The notes: a model not told the origin generated them from the letters alone. A stretch of DNA of 64,000 nucleotides from Phycisphaerae bacterium (GCA_028714855.1 JAQTLP010000008.1:82242-146241), one strand, 5' to 3'. Numbered from the stretch's first letter, positions 1-8,798 are shown. Made by a program: numbers and translations.

Positions 1-2
1 CC

Positions 3-1274
3 ACGCACTGGCCCGCTATATCGCCCGACAGTTCTTTGTTCGCATACGGCCAAATCGTCAAAGTAAACGATTTCAACAAATCATTTGAGCTTCTCCCGCC
101 TGTCGAGGTTAAAAAAATCAAAGCCCACGCCGACACTCTCGGACAAAAAATCATTGCCGAGGGAATAAAAGACGGGAACCTTCCCGCCCTCGAAAACTAC
201 TCCAATGAGCAGCATACTGCATGGGTCAACCGATATTTAATTGAAAAGGCTGATAGGCAGCTCGCACAGAAAATCGGACCGGCAATAATCAAAAAAATCA
301 AAGAAAAAGAACTTCCTTATTACCAGCTTGTTCTTGCTGCTACGGCTGACCCGAACAACAAAAAAATCCTCGCGACAAGCTCTCGACAACTCTGGAGACC
401 CCGGTTCTCGCCCGATGCCAAACTTGTCGCGTGGGTCATTGATAACGTTGCGGGTAAAACATTCGAAGCTGGCTTCGACCTTTACGTCGCGGTGATATCT
501 GAAAAAAATCCGCCCATTTTCGTTGCGCCGGCGACAACCATTGGTTATGACTTCCGACCAGATTCTCACGCGATAGCATATATGAAGCCGGAAGTTGAAA
601 ACTTCGACAAAGATAAATCTGTCCTCGGCTCACTTGTCGAGCAAACAATCATCGACCCCAACGGAAAACTTCTTGCCTCGCCAGCTAATCCCGACGGAAA
701 CACAACTCCGGCGCCACATATCTGCACCGGTCCTGCAAAAGAGTTCGCCGGCATCCTGTATTGTTCCTGGATGTACATCTCATACGCATGTGACGGCCGC
801 ATCTTTTTCTCCTCCTCAAAAATGACGCTGCCCTCCAGCAAACTCGATGCGGAAAAACAGACCATCTTCTGCTTTGATACGCTTACCGGAACTGTTAGTG
901 AAATTCTTCCGCAAATTGTCGTCGATTTCACGCAGGGCAATTCTAATCTCTTTGCCCTTTCTCACGATTCCCGAAAAATCCTCCTGCATGGAAAGAAAAA
1001 CACGCTCGGCATCTATGCCATCGGCGGCGACCTTAATCTTTCAAAACCCCTCATCGAAGAAAACGAATCGTTCGGAGATGAATCACCGCCAAAGCTCGTC
1101 GCACAATGGAAAGGCAGAGACCAGATTTCCTGCCTCGTCTCGGAAAAATCCCATTTCCTAACCACCGACCCGAACACCCCGGCCCGTCGAAAGGAAATCC
1201 TCATCCTCGACACCAATGGAAACCTGCAGCAAATTTTAAGCAAAGACTGGCCCGATGAACTGCTTGATTACTGA
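3..1274 (+). CDS. PD40 (TolB-like) beta-propeller protein, 5' truncated by window edge
   Basis: The reading frame is open from base 3, so the gene begins before the window; a TTG at 36 is only the first start-like codon inside it. Three PD40/WD40-like repeats can be seen: PAISPDSSLFAYG (bases 12-50, upstream of that TTG), RPRFSPDAKLVAW, and YDFRPDSHAIAYM. This SPDxxxxAY signature is typical of TolB-type propeller blades in periplasmic proteins. A helical charged stretch lies between the first two blades. The C-terminal half has weaker blade-like strands. No catalytic motif is visible. The role is unknown; such proteins usually act as envelope scaffolds or sensors. The gene ends 27 nt before a strong hairpin terminator. 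Confidence 0.75.
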   Translation, partial: THWPAISPDSSLFAYGQIVKVNDFNKSFELLPPVEVKKIKAHADTLGQKIIAEGIKDGNLPALENYSNEQHTAWVNRYLIEKADRQLAQKIGPAIIKKIKEKELPYYQLVLAATADPNNKKILATSSRQLWRPRFSPDAKLVAWVIDNVAGKTFEAGFDLYVAVISEKNPPIFVAPATTIGYDFRPDSHAIAYMKPEVENFDKDKSVLGSLVEQTIIDPNGKLLASPANPDGNTTPAPHICTGPAKEFAGILYCSWMYISYACDGRIFFSSSKMTLPSSKLDAEKQTIFCFDTLTGTVSEILPQIVVDFTQGNSNLFALSHDSRKILLHGKKNTLGIYAIGGDLNLSKPLIEENESFGDESPPKLVAQWKGRDQISCLVSEKSHFLTTDPNTPARRKEILILDTNGNLQQILSKDWPDELLDY

Positions 1275-1301
1275 TTGCCAATACCCATTCTGCACTCATA
1301 C

Positions 1302-1334
1302 AAAAGGCCGAGTGTCCTCATCACCCGGCCTTTT
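1302..1334. terminator. Bidirectional intrinsic terminator
   Basis: AAAAGGCCG (1302-1310) pairs perfectly with CGGCCTTTT (1326-1334), giving a 9-bp stem with an A-run on one side and a T-run on the other. It sits between the PD40 gene (plus) and the DUF6485 gene (minus), which converge, so it can serve both. Confidence 0.85.
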
Positions 1335-1347
1335 GTCTTTTACCTTG

Positions 1348-1542
1348 TCAAAGCTTCCACGCTTTTGCGAAGGCCCTGAAGCTGCGATCGTAAGTTTTTT
1401 CGACGTTATCAGGGAAACAGCAGCCGGGCAATTCTCTGGATGATAAATGATAGCTCAAACATTCGCAGCATATACCTTTTCTGCTGCAGCCAGGATATGA
1501 ACAGTTGCAGTCTTTGAGATTTTTTTCTTTTTTGCATTCCAT
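1348..1542 (-). CDS. Small cysteine-rich DUF6485 family protein
   Basis: A 64-aa protein beginning MECKKEKNLKDCNC, with a cysteine pattern CxC-x4-C-x4-CC-x2-C and a later CC. This order (KDCNCSYPGCSRKGICCEC, then ELPGCCFP, then EKTYDRS) matches the DUF6485 family as I know it, a small probable metal-binding protein widespread in anaerobes. It is full length for the family. The function is unknown; a zinc or Fe-S site is an inference from the cysteines. It stands alone on the minus strand. Confidence 0.8.
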   Translation of the reverse strand: MECKKEKNLKDCNCSYPGCSRKGICCECLSYHLSSRELPGCCFPDNVEKTYDRSFRAFAKAWKL

Positions 1543-1596
1543 ATTAAACCCAGTCTCCTTTTAAAAAAATGCTTTATCTTAGCGGCTACTGGAAAT

Positions 1597-1626
1597 ATTG
1601 TAGTTAAAAATCAGACGAAATGCAAT
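1597..1626. repeat. Left copy of 30-bp direct repeat flanking a 1.4-kb insert
   Basis: This 30-nt block matches 3044-3073 at 28 of 30 positions; both differences are A/G. The right copy contains the stop codon and last codons of the TGS GTPase gene, so the left copy looks like a duplicated gene end. The EamA-like gene and the 261-aa protein gene lie between the copies. Confidence 0.8.
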
Positions 1627-1656
1627 ACTTGCCGGGATTACATTTGTTATTTAAGT

Positions 1657-1685
1657 TTGACTCAACTCTTTACAGAATGTAATAT
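1657..1685 (+). promoter_or_regulatory. Sigma70-type promoter for the EamA-like gene
   Basis: TTGACT (1657-1662), a 17-nt spacer and TAATAT (1680-1685). It lies about 80 nt upstream of the ATG at 1769 and just inside the left direct repeat, so the insert appears to carry its own promoter. Confidence 0.7.
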
Positions 1686-1768
1686 CTCTTGGTTATTATG
1701 GGCAAGCATTTGAAATCGGAGATTTGAACTCCAAGGTGTGGTTATTTACATTTTTTAAGGAATGAGTT

Positions 1769-2212
1769 ATGCGATTATGGCTTTTATGTGGTTTGCTGGC
1801 ATCTTTGTGCTGGGGAACTTATGTAGTCTTAAACAAGATAGTTACCAGTCCAAAGTATTGTGGAATCCCGAGTTCTACAAGTGCTTTGTTGATGGGAATA
1901 GGAGCCCTTACTACCTTGATTATTTACTTCTTCCTCGCAAACGGGACATTCCAGCACTGTAAACCAAGTCTTTGTATACTTGCTATTCTTCCCGGTTGTA
2001 TTTGGGCCCTTGGAATGTGTGCCGTACTTTTCGCAATCAGCAAGGAAGCCCCTATCTCAAAGCTGGCGATTGTTTACAACACGAACACCTTGGTGGCAGT
2101 GGTTTTAGGGGTTGTTTTTCTTAAAGAGGCACTATGCGGCGCCGAATTGTTCAGGGTAGTAATCGGTGGCTTGCTTGTGACAGTTGGCATAATATTAGCA
2201 AGCTGGAATTAG
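1769..2212 (+). CDS. Small EamA/DMT-like membrane transporter
   Basis: A 147-aa hydrophobic protein with about five predicted membrane spans (around residues 3-22, 36-58, 68-90, 97-117, 125-145). The last part (LAIVYNTNTLVAVVLGVVFLKE) follows the pattern of the final helices of an EamA half-domain in the drug/metabolite transporter superfamily. It is half the size of a normal EamA protein, so it would have to act as a dimer if it transports. Start: ATG preceded by AAGGA about 7 nt upstream. The substrate cannot be told. The gene converges with the 261-aa gene, overlapping it by 4 nt, and both lie inside the 30-bp direct repeats. Confidence 0.7.
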   Translation: MRLWLLCGLLASLCWGTYVVLNKIVTSPKYCGIPSSTSALLMGIGALTTLIIYFFLANGTFQHCKPSLCILAILPGCIWALGMCAVLFAISKEAPISKLAIVYNTNTLVAVVLGVVFLKEALCGAELFRVVIGGLLVTVGIILASWN

Positions 2213-2994
2213 AAAGGCCAGTCTGTAATACGGTGGCGTTTTTGAGGAATTCGCAGTTTAATTGGATCAGCCTCATCCCATAGATTCTCATAATATTGAA
2301 CGTTTACGTTATATCCATCTGTAGTGCGCCCTTGCTTAATTAGGGGATACATTTGTCCATCCATCCCGCGGCTTCCATTACTACTTGGATAAGGATTAGC
2401 AAGTATTACCCCATCTTTGTCCCTGTGGTTCAACATCAGCAAACTTCTATCAGGATATTTTTCATGCAAACGTATCTCAATGTTTCCTCCGAAAATACCA
2501 GCCTTCAAGGTGATATCCATCAGGATGTACAGAGACGCATATAATTCAGCTGCGATTCTTCCCACGGTGTCGTCCTCACGGTTACAGCGTTCCTCAAAAA
2601 CAGGTTTTCTTGGATCCAACAGCAATACTCGCAATCTCCCTTCTTTTACGAGAAGATTCACTAGTAGTTCTCGACCCTGATGTAGTGGTCCTGTTGCATT
2701 AATCCCAAGTATTGATACCTCTGCCTTGTGTCCTGATTCTTGGATTTTACTTATCTCATCATCCAAAATCTGAAGTTGGTAGGAAATTTTACGGGGCGCC
2801 TGTTCAACCTTTAAGTCAAGAATCTCTCTAATTTGCTTCTGCAATCCAATAATTGTTGTATCCTTTTGTTGTATTGCCTCTTTATTTTTTCGTATCTCAC
2901 GAAGATTCAAGATGTACTTTATAACTGCGCCTACTACTGTACCAACGCATAAAGCAGCAGCAGCTATTATGGAACTAAGTGCTTGGTCACTCAT
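2209..2994 (-). CDS. Membrane-anchored coiled-coil protein, function not recognised
   Basis: A 261-aa protein. Residues about 5-30 form one membrane span; 31-85 are charged and predicted coiled coil; 85-261 look like a soluble alpha/beta domain (AEVSILGINATG, then RLRVLLLDPRKP, then ELYASLYILMDIT, then NIEIRLHEKYPDRSLLML). The hydrophobic strand followed by a DPR turn and a later strand with a conserved-looking RLH is reminiscent of phospholipase-D-like folds, but no HKD motif is present, so this is only a resemblance. It ends in KRHRITDWPF. SD-like AAGGAGA lies upstream of the ATG. It is cargo of the 30-bp repeat-bounded segment. Confidence 0.65.
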   Translation of the reverse strand: MSDQALSSIIAAAALCVGTVVGAVIKYILNLREIRKNKEAIQQKDTTIIGLQKQIREILDLKVEQAPRKISYQLQILDDEISKIQESGHKAEVSILGINATGPLHQGRELLVNLLVKEGRLRVLLLDPRKPVFEERCNREDDTVGRIAAELYASLYILMDITLKAGIFGGNIEIRLHEKYPDRSLLMLNHRDKDGVILANPYPSSNGSRGMDGQMYPLIKQGRTTDGYNVNVQYYENLWDEADPIKLRIPQKRHRITDWPF

Positions 2995-3043
2995 TTTTGT
3001 CTCCTTTCTCTACTCCTATCTGGGAAATTCACACAGCTATCTA

Positions 3044-3073
3044 ATTGTAGTTAAAAGTCAGGCGAAATGCAAT
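3044..3073. repeat. Right copy of 30-bp direct repeat, overlapping the GTPase stop codon
   Basis: Partner of 1597-1626 (28/30 identical). It covers the stop codon (3058-3060, minus strand) and last codons of the TGS GTPase gene plus 14 nt beyond. A repeat spanning the 3' end of a gene is what integration at a gene end would leave, with the intact gene retained here. Confidence 0.8.
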
Positions 3074-4041
3074 TCGATAATGTCTTTGTCGCTGAGGATG
3101 TGGTTTTTCTGGACGTTTTGGCCTTGATAGACGTCCGTGCCCCAGATTTTTGCGAATTTCAATTTATCCGCCAACTCTCTGTGGATGGCAGTAGCCAGGT
3201 CTGAAACGTTCGAGCCAACCGGCAGTGTGAATGGATCTGCCATATCAGGTTTTTTGCCCGGCGGCTTGGCATAGATGCGGATGATGCCTAATAAATGGAA
3301 TAATAAAGCGGGGAGCTTGTCGAGCCCCTTGGCGGTCTCGGTAGAAATTTCCACAAATTCGAACTGGTATTTGCAGGCTTGCTTGAGGGCTTCAAGCGAG
3401 CCTGGTTTGGCGATATCGCACTTTGTGCAGATGCAGAGGGCCTTTTTGCCGAGGACGTTGCCGAGACCATCTGCGGCGGGCGTCTGTTCATCAATAAGCA
3501 GGTTTTTTGATTCGAGGAAATCCAGGCAGATTCGCATTTGCTCGGTCACGTCGGCGGACAGGTCAATGACGATAGCAATCAAATCACAGTTGCGGTATGT
3601 CCCCACCTGGCCGGGGGCAATGTGGTCGGCGGTGATAGGCGGCATATCGACGAGCTGAATCTGGACGTCCTCGAACATCATCATTCCTGGGACGGGCATT
3701 GCTGTCGCAAACGGAAACTCGGCTATATGGACCTTCGCATTAGTCAAAGCGGCAACGATGGAGCTTTTGCCGCAGTTAGGCGTCCCTATGAGAACGATTT
3801 GGCCCACGCCGTTTCTCTGGACGTGGAAGATATCGACGTGTTTGCCTTTTGCTTTGCCGACGGGGGCTTCTTTTAAGGCGCTGAGTTTCCTGCGAAGATC
3901 AGCTTTGAGGTGGTCGGTACCCTTGTGCTTGGGCATAACCGCCAGCATCTGCTCCAGCGCAATGATTTTCTCCTCATTGGTAGTCGCTTCGCGGTACCAT
4001 TGCTCAGCCTTGTAATAATCTGGCGTCAGGTTCGCTGGCAT
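3058..4041 (-). CDS. DRG/Obg-like GTPase with C-terminal TGS domain
   Basis: A 327-aa protein. G1 (P-loop) is GTPNCGKSS at residues 86-94; G4 is TKCD at 206-209; a TGS (ubiquitin-like) domain fills about 255-327 and ends NHILSDKDIIELHFA. These fit the DRG branch of translation-associated GTPases. The G3 box reads DMPP (132-135) rather than the usual DxPG, so the glycine that contacts the gamma phosphate is replaced by proline. An N-terminal helical region (1-70) precedes the G domain. The gene starts 3 nt after leuB stops, so it is the last gene of the leucine operon, an unexpected partner. The exact cellular role is unknown; ribosome binding is an inference from the family. Confidence 0.85.
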   Translation of the reverse strand: MPANLTPDYYKAEQWYREATTNEEKIIALEQMLAVMPKHKGTDHLKADLRRKLSALKEAPVGKAKGKHVDIFHVQRNGVGQIVLIGTPNCGKSSIVAALTNAKVHIAEFPFATAMPVPGMMMFEDVQIQLVDMPPITADHIAPGQVGTYRNCDLIAIVIDLSADVTEQMRICLDFLESKNLLIDEQTPAADGLGNVLGKKALCICTKCDIAKPGSLEALKQACKYQFEFVEISTETAKGLDKLPALLFHLLGIIRIYAKPPGKKPDMADPFTLPVGSNVSDLATAIHRELADKLKFAKIWGTDVYQGQNVQKNHILSDKDIIELHFA

Positions 4042-4044
4042 TTT

Positions 4045-5139
4045 CTATTCAGCTACTTTTTCTGCAACTATATCTCCGACCTGGCTGGTTGAGTATCCCA
4101 TTTTCCCAGCCGCGAGCGATTTGAGCTTGTTGGCGGTTGTGAACATTACAGCCTTTTCTATTCTTTCGGCTGCCTTTTCTTCGCCGAGGGAGGCGAGGAG
4201 CATTTGTCCCGCACAGATGGCAGCTAACGGATTAATTACGCCTTTGCCGGTATATTTTGGCGCACTGCCGCCGATAGGCTCGAACATACTGACGCCTTCA
4301 GGGTTAAGATTGCCGCCTGCGGCGATACCCATCCCGCCCTGAATCATCGCACCTAAGTCGGTAATGATATCGCCGAACATATTGCCTGTAACAATCACGT
4401 CGAACCATTCGGGATTTTTCACAAACCACATACAGGTGGCGTCCACGTGATAGTATTCTCTTTTGATATCCGGATATTCTTTTTGGCCCATTTCGTGGAA
4501 GGCCCTTTCCCACAGGTCGTAGATATACGTTAAGACGTTTGTTTTTCCACAGAGAGCGAGGGTATTGTTTTCACCTCTGCCGGTCGCTTTCTTGCCGTAC
4601 TTGCGGGCGTATTCGAACGCATATTTCAGGCAGCGGTCAACCTGAAAGCGGGAATAGACCGCCGACTGCACCGCCACTTCCTGCGGCGTTCCCTTCATTG
4701 TGAAGCCGCCCGTGCCGGTGTATGCATCGCCGGTGTTTTCGCGGACAACGACAAAGTTTATGTCGTCCGGGCCTTTATCTTTTAACGGCGTCTCGACGCC
4801 GGGATAGAGCTTCACTGGGCGCAGATTGATATACTGGTCAAGTTCGAAACGGGCCTTGAGTAAAATTCCCTTTTCCAGAATTCCAGGCGCAACGTCGGGA
4901 TGGCCGATAGCGCCGAGCAGAATCGCATCGAATTTACGAAGCTCTTTTATGGCGCTGTCGGGCAGGGTCTCGCCTGTCCTTTTGTATCTTTCGCCGCCGA
5001 AATCAAAACTGGTCAAATCAACTTTGAATTTGAATTTATCCGCGGCAGCTTTTAATACCTTTACCGCTTCCGCAGTCACTTCCGGCCCAGTTCCGTCACC
5101 AGGCATCACCGCAATTTTGTAACTCTTCGCCACTTTCAA
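4045..5139 (-). CDS. leuB: 3-isopropylmalate dehydrogenase
   Basis: A 364-aa NAD-dependent decarboxylating dehydrogenase of leucine synthesis (3-isopropylmalate to 2-oxoisocaproate). Visible motifs: PGDGTGPEV near the N terminus, [22 protein letters not shown] (substrate arginine loop) and the nucleotide-binding [14 protein letters not shown] near residue 290. Length is usual for LeuB. LeuB, isocitrate and tartrate dehydrogenases share a fold, but the neighbours leuA, leuC and leuD settle the assignment. The start ATG follows a GGAGATTT-like SD. It lies 18 nt after leuD and 3 nt before the TGS GTPase, in one minus-strand operon. Confidence 0.93.
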   Translation of the reverse strand: MKVAKSYKIAVMPGDGTGPEVTAEAVKVLKAAADKFKFKVDLTSFDFGGERYKRTGETLPDSAIKELRKFDAILLGAIGHPDVAPGILEKGILLKARFELDQYINLRPVKLYPGVETPLKDKGPDDINFVVVRENTGDAYTGTGGFTMKGTPQEVAVQSAVYSRFQVDRCLKYAFEYARKYGKKATGRGENNTLALCGKTNVLTYIYDLWERAFHEMGQKEYPDIKREYYHVDATCMWFVKNPEWFDVIVTGNMFGDIITDLGAMIQGGMGIAAGGNLNPEGVSMFEPIGGSAPKYTGKGVINPLAAICAGQMLLASLGEEKAAERIEKAVMFTTANKLKSLAAGKMGYSTSQVGDIVAEKVAE

Positions 5140-5157
5140 ATCTCCTTAGTCGTTATT

Positions 5158-5643
5158 TTACTTATGCGTTTTGGTTATATGTTCCAGCAGTCCGCCATCG
5201 CTGATTATTTCTAAAGCGAAGTCGGGCAGCGGATTAAACTTAATATCAACGCCTGTTGTCTCATTTCTTATCAGGCCGGCTTTGAAATCTATTTTCAATT
5301 CATCGCCATCGCTGATTTTCTCAAGCGCGTCCGGCAATTCAATCACATAGAAGCCATTGTCGATAGCATTGCGATAGAAGATTCTCGCGAAGGATTTTGC
5401 GATTACGGTCTGCACGCCTGCGCCGCAAATAGACCAGACGGCATGCTCTCTCGATGAGCCGCAGCCGAAATCCTCGCCGACAACTATACAATCGCCCTTC
5501 TTGACTTTTTTGACAAAGCCTGGGTCTAAATCTTCGAGACAATGCTTTGCAAGCTCAACCCTGTCATCGGTATTCAAATACCGGGCCGGTATAATCTCAT
5601 CCGTATTAATGTGATCTCTATTATATAAGTGTGCTGCACCCAT
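5158..5643 (-). CDS. leuD: 3-isopropylmalate dehydratase small subunit
   Basis: A 161-aa swivel-domain subunit that pairs with LeuC to isomerise 2-isopropylmalate to 3-isopropylmalate. Typical motifs are YNRDHINTDEIIPARYL at the N terminus, GEDFGCGSSREHAVW in the middle, and AKSFARIFYRNAIDNG. It is the short archaeal/HACN-like LeuD type (about 160 aa) rather than the 200-aa enterobacterial form. It follows leuC by about 100 nt; a 13-codon ORF lies in that gap. Co-transcription with leuA-leuC-leuB is inferred from spacing and strand. Confidence 0.93.
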   Translation of the reverse strand: MGAAHLYNRDHINTDEIIPARYLNTDDRVELAKHCLEDLDPGFVKKVKKGDCIVVGEDFGCGSSREHAVWSICGAGVQTVIAKSFARIFYRNAIDNGFYVIELPDALEKISDGDELKIDFKAGLIRNETTGVDIKFNPLPDFALEIISDGGLLEHITKTHK

Positions 5644-5694
5644 CTTTATAACCTCAGATAAAAATCGAATCTCTCTATTTTAATATTTATGTGC

Positions 5695-5736
5695 CTAAAG
5701 GCACTGGTCGCATTTGTAAACATAAGCTTTTGACAT
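5695..5736 (-). CDS. 13-codon ORF between leuC and leuD
   Basis: MSKAYVYKCDQCL followed by TAG. The ATG lies 8 nt after the leuC stop and is preceded by GAGGT at SD distance (5 nt), so the ribosome-binding site is as good as those of the flanking genes. The peptide looks like the first strand and first CxxC of a zinc-ribbon protein, cut off at the second cysteine plus one residue. It could be a coupling peptide between leuC and leuD, or the stub of a degraded zinc-ribbon gene. No longer frame continues it. Confidence 0.4.
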   Translation of the reverse strand: MSKAYVYKCDQCL

Positions 5737-5743
5737 TTTTACC

Positions 5744-7006
5744 TCACATATACTTTCTTGGGTCGGTTAGTTTCCCTTCAACCGCACTTGCTGCAGCGGT
5801 GGCGGGCGAAGCTAAATAGACTTCGCTCTTTGGATGCCCCATTCTGCCGACGAAATTTCTATTGGTTGTGCTGACGCACTTCTCGCCTTCGGCTAACACA
5901 CCCATAAAGCCGCCGAGACACGCACCACAAGTGGGCGCAGCGATTACGCAACCGGCCGCGTAGAATATATCGAACAGCTTTTCATCCATCGCCTGTTTCC
6001 AGATTTCAGGCGTTGCAGGGACAACGATGGTCCTTATGGCAACTTTTTTGCCTTTTATAATTTTGGCCGCTATTCTTAAATCTTCGATTCTGCCGTTGGT
6101 GCAGCTTCCGATATACGCCTGGTCCATTACCTTGCCGGCGCATTTGCCGATAGGCACACCATTGCTGGGCAGGTGCGGCATCGCTACCATTGGTTCTAAT
6201 TTGGCGCAGTCGAATTCTTCAACGCTTGCATATTCAGCATCTTCGTCGGATTCGTACACGGTGTAATCGGTTTTCCCTTTCAGATGTTCGTCGAGATACT
6301 GTTTTGTGACATTGTCAAAACCGATGACGCCGTTTTTTGCACCTGCTTCGATGGCCATATTCGTTATGGTCATTCTCGCTTCCATTGACATTTTCGCAAT
6401 CGCAGGGCCGGTGAATTCCATCGCCTTATAGAGCGCACCATCGACGCCTATTCGTGTAATCACAGCAATAATTACGTCCTTGCTGTAAGCGCCTTTGGGC
6501 AGCGTCCCTTTGAGCACAAACTTTATTGACGCAGGGACTTTGAACCAAAGCTGACCTGTCGAAATGGCCGCTGCCAAATCAGTCGAGCCGATACCAGTGC
6601 TGAAACACGCAAACGCACCGTATGTGCACGTATGCGAATCGCCGCCGACGATTACCTCACCAGGCCTGATATGTCCCTGTTCCGGCAGCAGCGCGTGACA
6701 GACGCCCATCCTGCCGAGCTTATAATAATGTTTTATGTTATGGCGATTTGCCCATTCGTCAAGACGCTTGTGGAGTTCGGCACTCTTGATGTCTTTAGCA
6801 GGCTGAAAGTGGTCGGGCGTTACGACTATTCTTTCGGAGTCGAATACCTTGTCTATACCTTTTTCGATCAGCATTGAAATAGCCGCCGGTGTTGTTACAT
6901 CGTGGCACATAATGATGTCAATCTTCGCGTTTATTATATCGCCAGGCGAGACTTTCTTTTGGCCCGCTGCTTTCGCTAAAATTTTTTCAGTTATTGTCAT
7001 TCCCAT
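5744..7006 (-). CDS. leuC: 3-isopropylmalate dehydratase large subunit
   Basis: A 420-aa aconitase-superfamily subunit carrying the 4Fe-4S cluster; works with LeuD in leucine synthesis. Cluster ligands are visible in YIGSCTNGR and in [11 protein letters not shown]. Other family motifs: [32 protein letters not shown] and [11 protein letters not shown]. Length agrees with the short LeuC/HACN class, matching the short LeuD. ATG at 7006 was kept; a second in-frame ATG lies two codons later. It follows leuA by 16 nt. Confidence 0.94.
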   Translation of the reverse strand: MGMTITEKILAKAAGQKKVSPGDIINAKIDIIMCHDVTTPAAISMLIEKGIDKVFDSERIVVTPDHFQPAKDIKSAELHKRLDEWANRHNIKHYYKLGRMGVCHALLPEQGHIRPGEVIVGGDSHTCTYGAFACFSTGIGSTDLAAAISTGQLWFKVPASIKFVLKGTLPKGAYSKDVIIAVITRIGVDGALYKAMEFTGPAIAKMSMEARMTITNMAIEAGAKNGVIGFDNVTKQYLDEHLKGKTDYTVYESDEDAEYASVEEFDCAKLEPMVAMPHLPSNGVPIGKCAGKVMDQAYIGSCTNGRIEDLRIAAKIIKGKKVAIRTIVVPATPEIWKQAMDEKLFDIFYAAGCVIAAPTCGACLGGFMGVLAEGEKCVSTTNRNFVGRMGHPKSEVYLASPATAAASAVEGKLTDPRKYM

Positions 7007-7022
7007 AGGTTTTACCCTGAAT

Positions 7023-8588
7023 TTACAGTTCTACTTTTACTTCCGGCTCTTCGCCGGTGTCTTTTCTCGCGACCATTCTGTTGATGGCGTCAACGTAGGC
7101 CTTTGCACTTGCCTCAATAATATCAGTTGAGACGCCTCTGCCTATGCAGGTTCGGCTATCCTGCCTGATTCTGACTGTTGCTTCACCGAGAGCTTCTTTA
7201 CCGCTGGTTACCGCTCGAATCGAGTAATTTTCCAGCGTCGGCGAGAAACCGGTTGCCTCGCGAATCGCCTCGTAAGCTGCATCGACGGGGCCGTCGCCTT
7301 CGGCCTGCGCTTCTTTCAATTTGCCTTTGCTGCGGATTTTAACCGTTGCCGTCGGATTCATTCCCGTTTCTATCAGCACCCGCAGATACTCCAGCTCAAA
7401 GGTATGCTCGACTACACGCACCTCATCATCGATAATCACAACAACGTCTTCATCGAACACTTCTTTTTTCTTGTCCGCCACCTGCAAAAACCGCTGGTAG
7501 GCCTGTTCAAGCTCCTCTTTAGAGAGTTTGTAACCCAGCTTTTTGCAGCGGTCGACAAACCCGTGCCTGCCTGTGTGTCTGCCTAACACCATACGAGAGC
7601 TGCCTAAGCCGATACTTTCCGGCGTCATAATCTCGTACGTGCTTCGCTCCTTGAGGACGCCATCCACGTGGACGCCGCTCTCATGTGCGAATGCATTGGC
7701 TCCGACAATCGCTTTATTCGGCTGCACGACAAATCCGGTAAGACGAGACACAAGCTGGCTTGTCTTGTAAATCTGCTTTGTATTTATATTTGTCGTTAAC
7801 GGCTTGGTTCTGTCTTTGCCGAAGAAGTCGGGCCTCGTATGCACAGCCATCACGACCTCTTCGAGCGCAGCGTTACCAGCTCGTTCGCCGAGACCATTGA
7901 CCGAGCACTCGACTTGACGGGCGCCGTTTCGCACGCCTGTAACTGAATTCGCCACCGCCATACCGAGGTCGTTGTGGCAATGGGTGCTTATTATACATTT
8001 GTCTATACCCGGAACGTCTGATTTAAGCTGAGCAATGATTCGGCCATACTCATACGGCAGGACGTAGCCGACGGTGTCGGGTATATTTAATGTCGTCGCA
8101 CCGGCTTCGATGACCGCGGTCAGGATTTCAACGAGAAACGACATTTCGCTCCTGCAGGCATCCTCAGGTGAAAATTCGACGTCGCCGGTGAAAGTTTTTG
8201 CCAGTTTTACCGCAGCGACGGCCATTTTCAAGACCTCGGCGGGCGTCTTATTCAGCTTGTGCTTCATATGAATCAGCGAGGTTGCGACAAAAGTGTGAAT
8301 CCGCCGTTTTTTTGCCGGCGCAAGAGCCTTGCCAGCTGATTCGATGTCTTCCTTGGTCGAACGGGCGAGGCCGCAAATTGTCGGCCCTTTGACCTGCTCG
8401 GCTATCTGTTTTGTCGCTTCGAACTGGGCAGGCGAGGAAACCGGAAAGCCCGCTTCTATTACATCGACGCCCAAAACCGCTAATTGCTGGGCTATTTCGA
8501 GCTTTTCAGCGATTGAAAGAGAGGCACCGGGTGCCTGCTCGCCGTCGCGTAAGGTGGTATCGAAAATTAAGATTTTTTCTTCAGCCAT
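7023..8588 (-). CDS. leuA: 2-isopropylmalate synthase
   Basis: A 521-aa first enzyme of leucine synthesis, condensing acetyl-CoA with 2-oxoisovalerate. The TIM barrel begins [20 protein letters not shown], with the metal-binding [13 protein letters not shown] and the HMGL-family signature [14 protein letters not shown]. The C-terminal LeuA dimer/regulatory domain (about 390-521, including [14 protein letters not shown] and the final [16 protein letters not shown]) predicts leucine feedback inhibition. SD GGAGA lies 8 nt before the ATG. It is the first structural gene of the operon, with a leader region of about 200 nt upstream. Confidence 0.94.
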   Translation of the reverse strand: MAEEKILIFDTTLRDGEQAPGASLSIAEKLEIAQQLAVLGVDVIEAGFPVSSPAQFEATKQIAEQVKGPTICGLARSTKEDIESAGKALAPAKKRRIHTFVATSLIHMKHKLNKTPAEVLKMAVAAVKLAKTFTGDVEFSPEDACRSEMSFLVEILTAVIEAGATTLNIPDTVGYVLPYEYGRIIAQLKSDVPGIDKCIISTHCHNDLGMAVANSVTGVRNGARQVECSVNGLGERAGNAALEEVVMAVHTRPDFFGKDRTKPLTTNINTKQIYKTSQLVSRLTGFVVQPNKAIVGANAFAHESGVHVDGVLKERSTYEIMTPESIGLGSSRMVLGRHTGRHGFVDRCKKLGYKLSKEELEQAYQRFLQVADKKKEVFDEDVVVIIDDEVRVVEHTFELEYLRVLIETGMNPTATVKIRSKGKLKEAQAEGDGPVDAAYEAIREATGFSPTLENYSIRAVTSGKEALGEATVRIRQDSRTCIGRGVSTDIIEASAKAYVDAINRMVARKDTGEEPEVKVEL

Positions 8589-8604
8589 TTGTTTTCTCCA
8601 AAAC

Positions 8605-8642
8605 TAACGCTGTTCGGGGCAAATTTACCCCAAACGCCGTTA
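8605..8642 (-). promoter_or_regulatory. Stem-loop in the leuA 5' leader
   Basis: TAACG (8605-8609) can pair with CGTTA (8638-8642), and GGGG (8616-8619) with CCCC (8628-8631), giving an interrupted hairpin about 15 nt upstream of leuA. It has no U-tract, so it is not a terminator; it may set leuA translation or stabilise the mRNA. Base pairing was judged by eye. Confidence 0.35.
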
Positions 8643-8708
8643 AATTGCTACAAATTTATCAAAAGCAAGGGTTTACAAATATAGATTTTTTGTGGAAAAA
8701 AGGGTTTA

Positions 8709-8726
8709 TTGCGCCTAACGGCGCAA
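8709..8726 (-). terminator. Attenuator-like hairpin overlapping the end of the leu leader peptide
   Basis: TTGCGCC (8709-8715) pairs perfectly with GGCGCAA (8720-8726), a 7-bp stem with a 4-nt loop. On the minus strand it is followed by TAAACCC and then six Ts. The upstream arm overlaps the last Leu and Arg codons of the leader peptide, so a ribosome paused on the Leu codons would prevent folding. A second hairpin, AAGGCA (8739-8744) with TGCCTT (8751-8756), lies just upstream, and GGCGC at 8733-8737 can compete for GCGCC at 8711-8715. Confidence 0.55.
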
Positions 8727-8789
8727 AAGGAGGGCGCTAAGGCACAGAATTGCCTTTTGCGGAGAATGAATTGTGTAAGTTCTACTCAT
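8715..8789 (-). CDS. Leucine-rich leader peptide of the leu operon
   Basis: A 24-codon ORF upstream of leuA. Its last twelve residues read AILCLSALLLRR and are followed by TAG: five leucines within eight residues, the classic composition of a leu attenuator peptide. The stop codon falls in the loop of the 8709-8726 hairpin. The ATG is only 9 nt downstream of the -10 box of the leu promoter, and there is no SD, so translation would start at or near the 5' end of the mRNA (leaderless). Composition, position and hairpin together make a chance ORF unlikely. Experimental proof is lacking. Confidence 0.65.
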   Translation of the reverse strand: MSRTYTIHSPQKAILCLSALLLRR

Positions 8790-8798
8790 AAGCCCAGT

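Noticed and set aside
1762..1962. 66-codon ORF overlapping the start of the EamA-like gene in another frame
   Set aside because: Begins inside the SD region of the ATG at 1769 and shares its bases; the longer frame has the membrane-protein pattern.
8605..8642. T-box riboswitch upstream of leuA
   Set aside because: No conserved T-box sequence or specifier-loop structure is visible; the Leu-rich leader peptide explains the leader better.
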